A stretch of 64,000 nucleotides of DNA, taken from contig OY757011.1 in the NCBI GenBank assembly GCA_963580285.1, positions 161,497,908-161,561,907 of the forward strand, written 5' to 3'. The position numbers and the translations under genes were made by a program. Below, one piece after another: positions 31,974 to 43,612 of the stretch (position 1 is its first letter; each line of letters begins with the position of its first letter). Origin of the DNA: Lucinisca nassula. Taxonomy: Eukaryota > Mollusca > Bivalvia > Lucinida > Lucinidae. The notes under the pieces were generated by a model, which was not told the DNA's origin, did not search any database, and saw only the letters and a list, made by a program, of their open reading frames with translations.

Positions 31974-33271
31974 CGAGGGTAGGCTGAAAAGTTCTGAGCC
32001 TGACCAAGAAGCAGGCACCGAACAGCCATGAAATTGCGTATGCATTAAATCCAAACCTTTTCTACTTGATTTGACTCAAATGAGTTGAAGTTTACCTGCA
32101 ATAACGTAGAAATTCTAGACTTTGAAAATTGATACTAGCATGTTTTTGAGAAAATGGACAAAATCTGGCATCGTGGTGCCATCAAGTACCTCCATAAAAA
32201 GGAGTTAGCTCCTAAGGACATTCATGCCGATATGGTTGCTACATTAGGGGATGATGCTGCTTCGTATGCAACCGTGAAAAGGTGGGCAGCAAATTTTAAG
32301 ATGGGCAAGGAAAGCCTTGAAGATGATGACCGGTGTGGACGACCCACAACGGCAACAACTGAGGAAACCATCAGCCAAGTGCACAGGGCGGTGATGGATG
32401 ACAGGCGTTTAACTGTGAATCAGTTAGCTAACACTGTTGGCATCTCCCGTGAACGAGTAGAGAACATTCTACACAGTGAATAAGGAATGTCGAAGGTTTC
32501 CGCCAGATGGGTGTCACGGCTTTTGACGCCTGACCAAAAGTTGACCAGACTGAACTTGTCACAAGCCAACTTGGCTATTTTTGAAGCAGACCAAGATGGT
32601 TTTCTTGACCGTTTTGTCACTCAGGATGAGTGTTGGGTTCATCACTTTGAGCCAGAGACCGAAAGACAATCCATGCAATGGAAGCACCTGGCTCACCCCC
32701 TCCAAAGAAGGCAAAGGTCGTCTCCTCTGCAGGGAAGGTGATGGCATCAGTGTTCTGGGATGCCAATGGTATAATATTCATAGATTACCTTCAAAAGTTC
32801 AGAACAATTAATGGGGAGTATTATGCAGATCGATCTGCTAAAACAATTGCGAAAAGCAATTAAGGCTAAACGACCCGGAAAATTGACAAAAGGGGTCTTG
32901 TTCCATCAGGACAATGCGCCTGCTCATAAATCGGTTGTCGCAATGGCTGCTGTGCATGACTATGGCTTCACACTTGTCGATCACCCTCCGTATTCACCTG
33001 ATCTAGCTCCATCAGACTATTTCCTGTTTCCTAACATGAAAAAGCATTTGGCTGGGCAGTATTATCGGTCAGACGAGGAGGTAATAGCTGCTGTGGAGGA
33101 GTTTTTCAGGGACCAAGATGAGACCTTCTATACCACTGGGATCCAAGGACTCCAGCATCGCTGGAGGAAGTGTGTGGACAGGAAGGGAGACTCTATTGAA
33201 ACATAAGGCACTTTAAGCATGGACAAACCATTGGATCTTGGTCAGGCTCAGAACTTTTCAGCCTACCCTCG
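31974..33271 (+). mobile_element. mariner element, 1298 bp
   Basis: Terminal inverted repeats of about 36 bp: CGAGGGTAGGCTGAAAAGTT at the left and its complement ending CCTACCCTCG at the right, nearly perfect. TA duplicated at 31972-31973 and 33272-33273. Length and layout match canonical mariners. It inserted in the tail of the LINE relic. Confidence 0.92.
32154..33206 (+). pseudogene. mariner transposase (DD34D), disrupted
   Basis: Starts MDKIWHRGAIKYLH. The N-terminal part has two helix-turn-helix segments (SYATVKRWAANFK; LTVNQLANTVGISRERVENI) and the linker RCGRPTTAT. After an in-frame TAA at 32481-32483 comes RWVSRLLTPDQK (the WVPHxL linker, altered), then TQDECWVHHFEP with the first D, FHQDNAPAHKS with the second, and YSPDLAPSDYFLF with the third. 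There are 34 residues between the last two, as in mariner. Two frameshifts (about 32690 and 32815) enclose the PGSPPPKKAKVVSSAGKVM segment. Expected full length is about 345-350 residues and all parts are present. Cut-and-paste activity is known of the family; this copy is inactive. Confidence 0.9.
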
Positions 33272-33596
33272 TATGGTGATCCTGCTCTGTCACGGAACAG
33301 CAACGAAAATATCTTTACGCATGTACAAGAGTATATACTTGATACAAGGCGTTTTAACTAATACTTATTCTAAATAGGCGACGCCAAAACAATGTCATAT
33401 ATATTGGGTTAAGTTATGTGTCATTACTCCCTTCCTCTTTTCCCATGTCACTTTCCAGTATTTTTTTTTTTTTTTTTTTTTTTTCAGGTTTTGTTTTTAT
33501 CATCATGTTTGTCCAAAATGGTTTCCCTTATATGTTACTATCATATCAACTTTCGCCAATTTAATTTCTCCTAAGACAATGTACGCTACTTAAACA

Positions 33597-33890
33597 ACCG
33601 GCCCCGATAGCTCAGTTGGTAGAGTGTCCACTCCGGGGAACGGGAGGTCACGGGTTCGATCCCGGGCCGCGACATACTAAAGTCGTTAAAAATGGTACTT
33701 AACTCCGTTCAGAAAATCTGAATCATCGATTTTTTCGTTTTTTCCATTTAATACTCATTTAACCCATACATCACTATGGGAAAGTTTTAGACCTGACCCT
33801 CCGCCGACTTCTCCAGCAAGCCACATGCCTCTGCGAAGTCAGGAAAGGCTGTGCTTATTTGGAGAAAATTGCAAAACAAAGTAATGAGAC
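33597..33890 (+). mobile_element. tRNA-derived SINE-2 copy
   Basis: Head GGCCCCGATAGCTCAGTTGG (A-box) and CACGGGTTCGATCCCGGG (B-box) resembles a tRNA. The body follows with ACTTAACTCCGTTCAGAAAA and CATCACTATGGGAAAGTTTT. The head is shared with 61147-61477; the body is repeated without head at 36280-36470 in reverse. 33272-33596 before it has only a poly(T) tract (33463-33484). Confidence 0.75.
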
Positions 33891-34397
33891 CACAGACTAA
33901 GTCCATTTGACGATGATTGTCAGGTGAAATTATAAATATTCAAATACATGTGACACCTTATATAAATAGATATGCAATTACGACACACTTTACATTCGAA
34001 TGACTAGATAGCGGATCACTAGGAACAGGGAGCCTCTAGCAAGGTCATTCTTCTTTATACGTTTTCTTTGTCCTTTCGGCCGCCTGTCTATAGGTCAATC
34101 ATTTTAAAATTCGATTGGAAGACAAGTTCAGATGGGACCTCTAGTGGATGGGGGAACGGATGTTTGTTCCCGTCATTCGGGTGAAAACACCACGATGGCC
34201 GCTACACCCATGTATGGTCAAACACTTTGGTACTCATCTTGTCTGGAATCAACCTGTCAGCGGTATTGGCACTTGGTATGCAGCATTAAAGGCTGTGACT
34301 CTGCATAGTTTCGTTTTCAAATGGAGATCATAGACTAATCCAAAACTTGTTAATACAGAGGTTACGTGGGAGATTGGGTCGGTGTGACATGGGTGGA
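33891..34397. other. No feature recognised
   Basis: No convincing coding sequence or known repeat; a 61-codon open frame at 34148-34333 has no recognisable features. Confidence 0.3.
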
Positions 34398-34550
34398 TGA
34401 GTGAGTGAGTATTTGAGTTTTACGTCCATCCAACATCTAAGGTCATACGGAGACGGGACTCATCCGAAAGTCTGGAGAAACCCGGGATCGATCCTTCGAT
34501 GCCTGGTTTACAAGGCGAGTAGCGTAACCACTACACCACGGAGGCTTCTA
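34398..34550 (-). mobile_element. tRNA-derived SINE-1 copy (reverse)
   Basis: GTGAGTGAGTATTTGAGTTT tail on the left, then the complement of the TTTCTCCAGACTTTCGGATG block and a tRNA-like head reading on the minus strand GAAGCCTCCGTGGTGTAGTG. B-box damaged (GGCATCGAAGGATCGATCC). Confidence 0.75.
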
Positions 34551-34557
34551 ACATAGC

Positions 34558-35250
34558 TGGATGGATGGATGGATGGATGGATGGATGGATGGATGGATGG
34601 ATGGATGGATGGATGGATGGAGATGAGGAAGAGGGTGATAAAAAGGATGAATGGATGCTGTATACTTTACTTGGCAGAAATATTAACCGTTACGAGACGA
34701 TGTATCGCGCGCAAGGCCCAGGACGGTTCCTTCAAGGTAGGGGTGGTTCTTAGAGGTCTAAGGTTAAAAAGGGATTGTTTTCGTGTCCGGACAAAAACTT
34801 TCTTATGCCTGGATGGATTTCCAAATAACGTTAATGATAATCATTATGAGACGATATGTCACTCAAATGGCCCAAGTCGGTACCTCCAAAGTCATGGTCC
34901 TACTTAGAAGTCAAAGGTCAAAAAGGTGTTTTATCATGTCCGACCAATAACTTTTTATTATTATTTTTAAAATTACATGACAGAAATGTAAAACCATCAT
35001 AAGCTTTATGTCGGTACCCCTAGGTCAAAGTCATACTTAGTGGTCAAATGTCAATAAAAAGCCTTTTCCGTGTCAAGTCAGTAACTTTTTGTTTTTGTTA
35101 ACCGTCCTCAGAAGATTTGTGGCTTGCTAGACCCAGGTGGATGCCACCAAGGCCAAAGTCGTCTGTAGAAATCAAACATCAAAAAGGGTCTTTTGTGAGG
35201 CCTGTCAACAATTTTCATATTCCTGCATGGATTTGAACATCACCTGGCCA
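34558..35250 (+). repeat. (GGAT)n and Helitron H-II tandem units
   Basis: 34558-34620 is a (GGAT)n microsatellite. It is followed by about four units of ~150 bp (GAGACGATGTNTNGCGCGCA, GGTACCTNCAAGGTCA, AAAAAGGNNNTTTTCGTGTC, AATAACTTTTTATT) that match those at 58850-59850. Confidence 0.6.
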
Positions 35251-35259
35251 ACGTAGTAT

Positions 35260-35261
<2 letters not shown>

Positions 35262-35294
<33 letters not shown>
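35262..35294 (+). repeat. (GA)n microsatellite
   Basis: Sixteen GA repeats. Confidence 0.95.
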
Positions 35295-35297
<3 letters not shown>

Positions 35298-35489
35298 TCA
35301 TGAGACGAATATAAAGGGTTCGCAAAAGTGCTTTTCGTGTGTAATTTATTCCAAGGCCGATAAAAGGCATTGTACTTTGAATCCGAGAAGAAAGTTGCAC
35401 TTGTGTATACATATGTTTCTTGATACATAATCCAGACGGTAGCAGTCCTATAAATTTAAACTATACAAGAAAGAAGTCTGAGGGACAGC

Positions 35490-36075
35490 CAAATCCCCGC
35501 CGCACTTTGTATCAAGGTCAGCCTTGTGACCTTGATCTTGAGTTGGCAAGGTTTATTTATGGGTTCTGCATATCAACTCACTGAGTGGGTATATTTCACA
35601 AAAGTTTAAAGAAAATCCTTCCAGGGGTAAATGGGATATTGAACGGACACAAAATTCCAAGTTTCAAACTCGTGACCTTCACCTGTGACCTTGACCTTGA
35701 GTTGGCATGGTTTATTCATGGGTACATGTACTGCACATCAGCTCACTGAGGGGGTATATATCAAAAATGTTTAATGGAAATCCTACCATGAGTAAATGAG
35801 ATATGGAACGGACACAAAATTCCAAGTTTCAAACGCATGAGCTTCGACTACGACCTTGATCTTGAGTCGGCATGGTTCATTTAGTGGTTCTGCACATCAG
35901 CTCAATGAGACGAATACTTGACCAAAGTTTAATGCAAATCTATCAAAGGGTTCAGGAGATATTGAGCGGACAAGAAAGTGTTACGGACAGACAGACAGAT
36001 GGACAGACGGACGGACAGACGGACAGACGAAGGTCATTCCTATAATCCGCGTTCCGCTTCGCGGCGGGGGATAAA
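35490..36075 (-). repeat. Tandem ~180 bp units with a third Helitron-like 5' end (H-III)
   Basis: Three units (GACCTTGATCTTGAGTTGGC, CACATCAGCTCACTGAG, GGGTATATTTCACAAAAGTT, GAACGGACACAAAATTCCAA). It ends with ACAGACGGACAGACG-type repeats, AAGGTCATTCCTATAATCCG and CGTTCCGCTTCGCGGCGGGG + GATAA, which on the minus strand is a TTATCCCCCGCCGCGAAGCG hairpin start. Confidence 0.65.
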
Positions 36076-36279
36076 ATGCGATGTACTGTCAACAGTGGTC
36101 AAAAAGAAGTATATCGATATCAGACGTGGTGTCACAGCTAATGATCATCCATGAAGTGATCGTGCAAATAAACCATATACGCCCTTGTAATTTGCAAGAG
36201 TAGTAACCACTTTTATATGGTTTAAATGGGTATGCCGAACCTGTCAAAATGTCTTAGTCTGTGAAAGGAAATTTCGATT

Positions 36280-36470
36280 TTGCAATTTTCTCCAAATAAT
36301 CACAGCCTTGCCTAACTGTCGCAGAGGCATGCGACTTGCTGGAAAAATCGACGGAGGGTCACGTCTAAAACTTTCCCATAGTGATGTATGTACTAAATTG
36401 AGTATTAACAGCAAGATTAAAAAAAATCGATGATTCAGATTTTCTGAACGGAGTTTAATAGCCATGTTCA
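36280..36470 (-). repeat. SINE-2 body, headless, reverse
   Basis: Inverted copy of 33695-33885 (landmarks TTTTCTCCAAATAAT, GCAGAGGCATG, AAAACTTTCCCATAGTGATG, GATTTTCTGAACGGAGTT). The tRNA head is absent. 36471-36984 holds only a degraded AGACTGCGCAGTCT palindrome. Confidence 0.6.
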
Positions 36471-36984
36471 TATGTTGTACACGTATTAGTGCCAACCTTG
36501 TATGAGGAGGGCCGTAACTAATATTGTGAGAACTTGTAGCCCGAACCATTTTCTTTGTTGTTGCAATTGAATATGATTAAACTAATTAACGCCTCATCTG
36601 ACGAAACATTTCACAACGTGAGACTGCCAAACGTACGCTCGTAGATATTCAGTACACATAGGTGGAAACCCGTTTCTCCGAGCATGTGCACACATGAAAA
36701 AAGATAGATGGCTCAGTCAACATATATAATCTTCCCGAGAAAAAGCTTTGAGACAACGGACATCCATGAAACGTGGAGCAAAGGCGAAGATTCTGATCAG
36801 ACTGCGCAGTCTGAGCGCACAAAAAGAAAACACATTTTGCTTGGCAACATAGGATGAAAAGTGTTTTAAATATCAAGTCTATCTCTGACATATATAATAA
36901 TTCCACAACATGAACGAACTAAATCATACCGCATCCAAGAAACGCAATTGATACACATGCCTGTATTTATTATCGTAATATTTT

Positions 36985-37262
36985 GTTTTGTTTGATTTGA
37001 AGTTTAACGTCCACGTCAACACTATATAGGTCATTTTGGAGGCGTTGCTTCCAATTTTGTGAGATCTTTACCCGATATTGAGGTGAAATGACATCTCAAG
37101 CCCTGTCGCCCAATGAAACCAATAGGGTTTATGAGCATGGACTGTCCGACTCGCACCACTTGGCCTGGGCAGGCTTAGATCCTCTGAGCGGTTTACCAGT
37201 GCTCGCGTGCGGTCGGATTCAGCTCTGCGTGGAAGCATCATAAAGCCTATTAATTTCTTCAA
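36985..37262 (-). mobile_element. SINE-H copy (reverse)
   Basis: TTTGTTTGATTTGAAGTTTA then GTCCACGTCAACACTATATA, the CCTGTCGCCCAATGAAACC block and CTTCAAGGCCGATGGGCGGA at the right end. Confidence 0.65.
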
Positions 37263-37574
37263 GGCCGATGGGCGGAGGCCTATTTATATTCGTAACAAAA
37301 CTAAATAAAATGTGATATATCCAGATTACTTCATAGCAAAAAAAAGACAAACATCAAGTGTACTCTGAACAGTATCTAAAGCTAGCAGAAGCCCATCACG
37401 AAAACTCGCCTATATAATTTTGACCCCCTCGAACCACACTTTTATGAGTAAAACTGGGGTTTCCGGGGGTATACCTTATTATGCCCCCAACTTTGAAAAA
37501 GTTGGAGGGGCATATTGCTTCTGGCTCGTTCGTCCGTTCGTCTGTTCGTCCGTTCCGTTCGTCCGTTCGTCCGT

Positions 37575-38885
37575 CCGTTACGCTTTTGATGCATAGCATA
37601 ACTAAAGAACCGTGTATGCTAGGGTTTTGAAATTTCATATATGGATTCCTCATGGAAAATTAGCTGACGCGTATTTTTTTTCTAGTCCGGATTATGCCCC
37701 CTTCAAGAGTTATTGCCCTTTGAAATTTTTTAATAAAATCTTGTCAGCAAGATATCTCAAAAACTATTGGAGCTAGAGCCTTGAAATGTGGTGAAAATAT
37801 TGGTGGTGATGAGTAGATGAACTGATTTACTTTTGACAAAATTCTGAAAAATACTTTGTGAGTTACGGCCCTTTGTCATTTTGGTAATTTGTGCCCATTG
37901 TAATGTATGCTAAAAGTGATGCATAGCAAAACTTTATAACTGTGTATGCTAGGGTTTTGAAATTTCATATATGGATTCCTCATGGAAAATTAGCTGACGC
38001 GTATTTTTTTTCTTGTCCGGATTATGCCCCTTTTAAGAGTTATTGCCCTTTGAATTTTTTTTAATAAAATTTTGTCAGCAAGATATCCAAAAACTATTGG
38101 AGCTAGAGCCTTGAAAGTTGGTGAATATATTGGTGGTGATGAGTAGATGAACTGATTAACTTTTGACGAAATTTCGAAAAATACTTTGTGAGTTATGGCC
38201 CTTTGTCATTTTGGTAATTTGTGCCCATTGTAATGTATGCTAAAAGTGATGCATAGCATAACTTTAGAACCGTGTATTCTAGGGTTTTGAAATTTCATAT
38301 ATGGATTCCTCATGGCAAATTAGCTGACGCGTATTTTTTTTCTTGTCCGGATTATGCCCCTTTTAAGAGTTATTGCCCTTTGAAATTTTTTAAATAAAAT
38401 TTTGTCAGCAAGATTTCTCAAAAACTATTGGAGCTAGAGCCTTGAAAGTTGGTAAATATATTGGTGGTGATGAGTAGATGAACTGATTAACTTTTGACGA
38501 AATTCCGAAAAATTCTTTGTGAGTTATGGCCCTTTGTCATTTTGGTAATTTGTGCCCATTGTAATGTATGCTAAAAGTGATGCATAGCATATCTTTAGAA
38601 CCGTGTATGCTAGGGTTTTGACATTTCATATATGGATTCCTCATGGAAAATTAGCCGACGTGTATTTTTTTTCTCTTCCGGATTATGCCCCTTTCAAGAG
38701 TTATTGCCCTTTGAAATTTTTTTAATAAAATCTTGTCAGCAAGATATCTCAAAAACTATTGGAGCTAGAGCCTTGAAAGTTTGTGAATAGATTGGTGGTG
38801 ATGAGTAGATGAACTGATTAAATTATGACAAAATTCCGAAAAATACTTTGTGAGTTATGGCCCTTTGTCATTTTGGTAATTTTTG
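37575..38885 (+). repeat. ~335 bp tandem units, four copies
   Basis: Each unit has TGATGCATAGCATAACTTTA, TGCTAGGGTTTTGAAATTTC, TTAGCTGACGCGTATTTTTT, TTGGAGCTAGAGCCTTGAAA and ATGGCCCTTTGTCATTTTGG. Copies are very similar to one another. Relatives at 59925-60988 and 29935-30400. Confidence 0.9.
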
Positions 38886-41440
38886 AAGAACTTTGTCATC
38901 GTTCTAGCGCCTACATTTCTTCACCAATTTCAATATAACTTCACACAAATGTTCCTTATAAAAAAATCTCGAGCGAGTTCGACTTTCAAGGTCATGACCT
39001 CAAGGTCAAGGTCACTGTGTCTATTTTTTGAAAAACTTTGTCATCGCTCTAGCGCCTACATTTCTTCACAAATTTCAATATAACTTCACACAAATGTTCC
39101 TTATAAAAAAATCTCGAGCGAGTTCGACTTCAAAGTCATGACCTCAAAAGTCAAGGTCACTGTGGCTATTTTTAGAAAAACTTTGTCATCGCTCTAGCGC
39201 CTTCATTTCTTCACCAATTTTAATATAACTTCACACAAATGTTTTTTATGACAATATCTCAGCGAGTTCGACTTCAAGGTCATGACCTCAAGGTCAAGGT
39301 CACTGTGGCTATTTTTAGAAAAACTTTGTCATCGCTCTAGCGCCTACATTTCTCCACCAATTTCAATATAACTTCACACAAATGTTCCTTATAAAAAAAT
39401 CTCGAGCGAGTTCGACTTCAAAGTCATGACCTCAAGGTCAAGGTCACTGTGGCTGTTTTTAGAAAAACTTTGTCATCGCTCTAGCGCCTACATTTCTTCA
39501 CCAATTTCAATATAACTTCACACAAATGTTTCTGATGACAATATCTCAGCGAGTTCAACTTTCAAGGTCATGATCTCAAGGTCAAGGTCACTGTGGCTAT
39601 TTTAAGAAAAACTTTGTCATCACTCTAGCGCCTACATTTCTTCACTGATTTCAATATAACTTCAAACAAATGTGCCTTATGCCAATATCTTGAGCGAGGT
39701 CGACTTTCAAGATCATGACCTCAAGGTCAAGGTCACTGTGGCTATTTTTAGAAAAACTTTGTCATTGCTCTAGCGCCAACATTTCTTCACTGATTTCAAT
39801 ATAACTTAACACAAATGTTCCTTATGACAATATCTCAAGTGTGTTCGACTTTCAGGGTCATGACCTCAAGGTCAAGGTCACTGTAGCTATTTTTAGAAAA
39901 AATTTGTCATCGCTCTAGCGCCTACATTTCTTCACCGATTTCAATATAACTTCACACAAATGTTCCTTATGACAATATCTCTAGCGAGTTCCACTTTCAA
40001 GGTCAAGGTCACTGTGGCTATTTTTAGAAAAACTTTGTCAATGCTCTAGCGCTTACATTTCTTCACCGATTTCAATATAACTTCACACAAATGTTCCTTA
40101 TGACAATATCTCAAGCCATTTCAACTTTCAAGGTCACTGTGGCTATTTTTTAAAAAAACTGTCATCGCCCTAGCGACTACATTTCTTCACTGATTTCAAT
40201 ATAACTTCACACAAATGTTCCTTATGACAATATCTCTAGCTAGTTCCACTTTCAAGGTCAAGGTCACTGTGGCTATTTTTAGAAAAACTTTGTCAATGCT
40301 CTAGCGCTTACATTTCTTCACCGATTTCAATATAACTTCACACAAATGTTCCTTATGACAATATCTCAAGCCATTTCAACTTTCAAGGTCAAGGTCACAA
40401 TGGCTATTTTTAGAAAAACTTTGCTATCGCTCCAGCGCCTACATTTCTTCACCGATTTTAATATAACTTCACACAAATGATCCTGATGACAATACCTCGA
40501 AAGAGTTCGACTTTCAAGGTCAAGGTCACTGTGGCTATTTTTAGAAAAACTTTTTCATTGCTCTAGCGCTTACATTTTTTCACCAATTTCAAAATCGATT
40601 CACACAAATGTTCCTTATGACAATATCTGTAGCGAGTTCCACTTTCAAGGTCAAGGTCGCTGTAGCTATTTTTAGAAAAAAATTGTCATCGCTCTAGCGC
40701 CTACATTTCTTCACCGATTTCAATATAACTTCACACAAATGTTCCTTATGGCAATATCTCTAGCGAGTTCCACTTTCAAGGTCAAGGTCACTGTGGTTAT
40801 TTTTAGAAAAACTTTGTCAATGCTCTAGCGCTTACATTTCTTCACCAATTTCAATATAATTTCACACAAATGTTCCTTAAGACAATATCTCGAGCGATTT
40901 CAACTTTCAAGGTCACTGTGGCTATTTTTAAAAAAAAACTGTCATCGCCCTAGCGACTACATTTCTTCACTGATTTCAATATAACTTCACACAAATGTTC
41001 CTTATGATAATACCTCGAGTGAGTTTGACTTTCAAGGTCAAGGTCACTGTGGCTATTTTAGAAAAACTTTGACATGGCTCTAGCGCTTACATTTCTTCAC
41101 CGATTTCAGTATAACTTCACACAAATGTTCCTTATGACAATATCTCGAACTATTTCGACTTTCAAGGTCAAGGTCACTGGGGCTATTTTTAGAAAATCTT
41201 TGTCATCGCTGTAGTGCCTACATTTATTGATGGATGTTAATAGAACTTCACACAAATGTTTCTTATGGTAATATCTCGAGTTGCTTTGACTTTCAAGGTC
41301 ATGACCTCAAGGTCAAGGTCACTATGGCTATTTTTAGAAAAACTTTGTCATTGCTCTACCGCCTACATTTATGATTTTAATCTAACTTCACACAAAAGAT
41401 GCTTATGATAATATCTTGAGCAAGATCTACTTCGCGGCCA
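38886..41440 (+). repeat. ~125-147 bp tandem units, about 18 copies
   Basis: Unit: AACTTTGTCATCGCTCTAGC, CTACATTTCTTCACC, TTTCAATATAACTTCACACA, AATGTTCCTTATGACAATAT, then a CGAGTTCGACTTTCAAGG block and TCAAGGTCAAGGTCACTGTG. Early units carry an extra CATGACCTCAAGGT. Related units at 52130-52720 and 53858-53990. Confidence 0.9.
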
Positions 41441-42290
41441 TGGCCTCAAGTGAAGGTCCCTATGACTATTTTTATAGAAATATTGTCATCACTCTAGAAC
41501 CTACATTTATGGATGGATTTTTAAACAAACTTTACACAAATGTTGCATATGATAATATCTCAAGCAAGTTGGACTTTTGCCATTTCAGTGTTTTCCACAC
41601 ACGAAGTTGTCTTGTGCGAGGGGATTTGTATCGCATGCGATGCCTTGTTTTTTTTAATAAAATCTTGTCAGCAAGTCCATATCTTGAGAACTAATAAAGC
41701 TTCATTAATCATTCTTGGTACAAACTTGCATCCAGGCATTGCAACTTCAACGCAAGCATCCATATCTGACATTGACCTATATTTCATGGTTCACTGACTT
41801 TGTGAATTATTGCGACCACCCTGACTTTCACCATTTCTCGAAAACTATTAAAGCTTTTTAAATTATAATTGGTACAAATTTGCATCTAGGAATTGCAACT
41901 GCAACGCAAGCATCCATATTTGACTTTTACCCACATTTCATGGTCCACTGACTTTGTGAATTATTGCGACCACCCTGACTTTCTATCTAATGTAAGAGTC
42001 CATTTCTCAAGATCTATTTGAGCTTCATTAATTGTATTTGGTACAAGCTTGCATTTAGGAATTGAAACTTCAATGCAAGTATCCATTTCTGACCTTGACC
42101 TACATTTTATGGTTCACTGACTTTGTAAAATAGTGTGACAACCCTAACTTTCACCCTGATGTAAGAGTCTGTTTTTAAGAGTTACTTGGTACATGCTTGC
42201 AACTAGGAGTGAAATTTTTATGCAGGCATCCATGTTTGACCTTGACCTAGATTTCATGGTTTGGTGACTTTGCGCCCCCACAGGCGCGAC
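41441..42290 (+). repeat. ~180-190 bp tandem units, about three copies
   Basis: Landmarks: CATTTCATGGTTCACTGACT, TTGCGACCACCCTGACTTTC, TTGGTACAAACTTGCATCCA and GCAACTTCAACGCAAGCATC. Last unit is partial. Confidence 0.7.
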
Positions 42291-42605
42291 ATAGCCTTCG
42301 GAGGAATTCTTGTTGTATGTTTTTGAGTCTTTAACAATATTTGTTGAATATTTTGCCAGCTAAGGTCAAGCAAAGGTTGGGGCATTGTGTTTTACAAACA
42401 CCATTTCTAGTTTTTCTTATTTCTGCTATAAGATATAGATTGTGGGTACTCGTTAGAACCGCCTCGATGAGGCGGTTCTAACGAGTGCCCACAATCTATA
42501 TTTGGAGCAGAAATAAGAAAAAATCTCGCAAGTTTTCATCATAAAATTTTCATTTTTTCGGCGATAAAGGTGGCAATGTATTTGTATAGGCGTGTTTGCA
42601 TAATG

Positions 42606-43095
42606 CTACGTATTGCTCAAGCGGAAAGAAATAGTTCCCCTGGGCGAAGCTGTCATGTGTGCATGTGTGTGATGCAAACGATTTGCAACTGAAAGATAAT
42701 TAATCTGAAAAAAAAAAACTATTTTTACATTTATATAGGGTTGCTCTTAAAAAAACGAAATACTCCCCATAGGGGCAAATTCTTTTCTTACAGTGTATGT
42801 AGCTCTCCGTATAAAAGATTTTTCTTCTCCATTTTTCTTGTTGTACGAAGTGATATTATTATTCTTGCAAGGTCGTCGGTTCCGACCAGACGGCACAAAT
42901 TCTGAATACACCGGAGTTCGATCATGTTTTGACTGACCCTGGCTCTTGACTTGAATTATTGTTCTGTAGACTTTAAGCATTTTATGACAGACATATTTGT
43001 GATTCACCAACTTGAAACGACCTACTAAATTTTGAATGCATATTAACGTGGACAGGATTATGCACGCAAAGGTAGGGCTTTCTTTTTGCGCGATC
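42606..43095. other. No feature recognised
   Basis: A 120-codon open frame on the minus strand (43109-42747) has no recognisable domain, signal peptide or codon bias; not called as a gene. Confidence 0.3.
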
Positions 43096-43469
43096 CATAA
43101 CGATAACACGCCTATGTGACATATTTCATTCTTTCATATCTCCAAAATGGCTAATTTTCCGATCAATATTTGTGATATTTTTCTTATTTATAATCCAAAC
43201 ATACATTGACAAACATGTCCGGAAGAAATTATGGCGTCCAACATGGTATCATAAAATGATAAATATTAGGTAAAAATGATAACATCTTTATTATTTCTGC
43301 TTCCAACATAGATTGTGGGTGCTCGTTAGAACCGGTTCTAACGAGTACCCACAATCTATGTTTTTGAGCAAAAATAAGGCAGATAATGTATACCCCCGTA
43401 AACCCCAATTTTCTCTATATAAAGTGGGGTATAGGGGGGTCTTCGTTTCACGGACTTGTTATCGTGATG
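43096..43469 (+). mobile_element. MITE-B copy with an 85 bp insertion
   Basis: Left end CATAACGATAACACGCC, CCAAAATGGCTAATTTTC. Breaks at CCAAACATA (about 43203), resumes near 43289 with TTATTTCTGCTTCCAACATA. Shortened palindrome tip (AACCGGTT). Right end TTTCACGGACTTGTTATCGTGATG complement pairs with the left end. Confidence 0.65.
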
Positions 43470-43612
43470 CTGCGGTTGTGGGTGCTCGGTTCTAACGAGT
43501 GCCAACAACCAATGTCTTAACAGAAATAAGAACAATAATGTATACCTCATTAAACCCCAGGTTCTCAATATAAAGTGGGGTTTAGGGGGTGTTCAATTCA
43601 AGGACTTGTTAA
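43470..43612 (+). mobile_element. MITE-B fragment
   Basis: Right half only (GGTTGTGGGTGCTCGGTTCT to AGGACTTGTTAAC), immediately abutting its neighbours. Confidence 0.6.

Larger units (their letters stand above)
37479..42410 (+). mobile_element. Helitron-like element H-I, 4932 bp
   Basis: Starts TTATGCCCCCAACTTTG with a hairpin (CCCCCAACTTT/AAAGTTGGAGGGG), then a CGTCCGTTCGTCTGTTCG-type tract. Ends in a 6 bp-stem hairpin GTGTTTTACAAACAC followed by CATTTCTAG. It sits exactly between A and T of the MITE with no target duplication. The 3' hairpin plus CTRR end and A/T insertion are Helitron hallmarks; the 5' TT instead of TC is atypical. The inside has three successive tandem arrays and no Rep/helicase gene, so it is non-autonomous. 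Confidence 0.7.
37394..42605 (-). mobile_element. MITE-A copy split by a 4.9 kb Helitron-like element
   Basis: Left piece 37394-37478 (CATCACGAAAACTCGCC to GGGGGTATACCTTA) and right piece 42411-42605 (TTTTTCTTATTTCTGC, an intact palindrome, TATAGGCGTGTTTGCATAATG) join into a normal MITE-A with nothing missing or duplicated. Confidence 0.85.

Noticed and set aside
33597..33675. Possible tRNA gene
   Set aside because: The A- and B-boxes are present, but the sequence continues into a repeated SINE body, and the same head recurs at 61400-61477 with a target duplication.
38886..41440. CRISPR-like regular repeats
   Set aside because: Units are contiguous with no unique spacers, and the organism is eukaryotic.
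42747..43109. Possible 120-residue protein on the minus strand
   Set aside because: No signal peptide, domain or splice context; composition is like neighbouring non-coding DNA.
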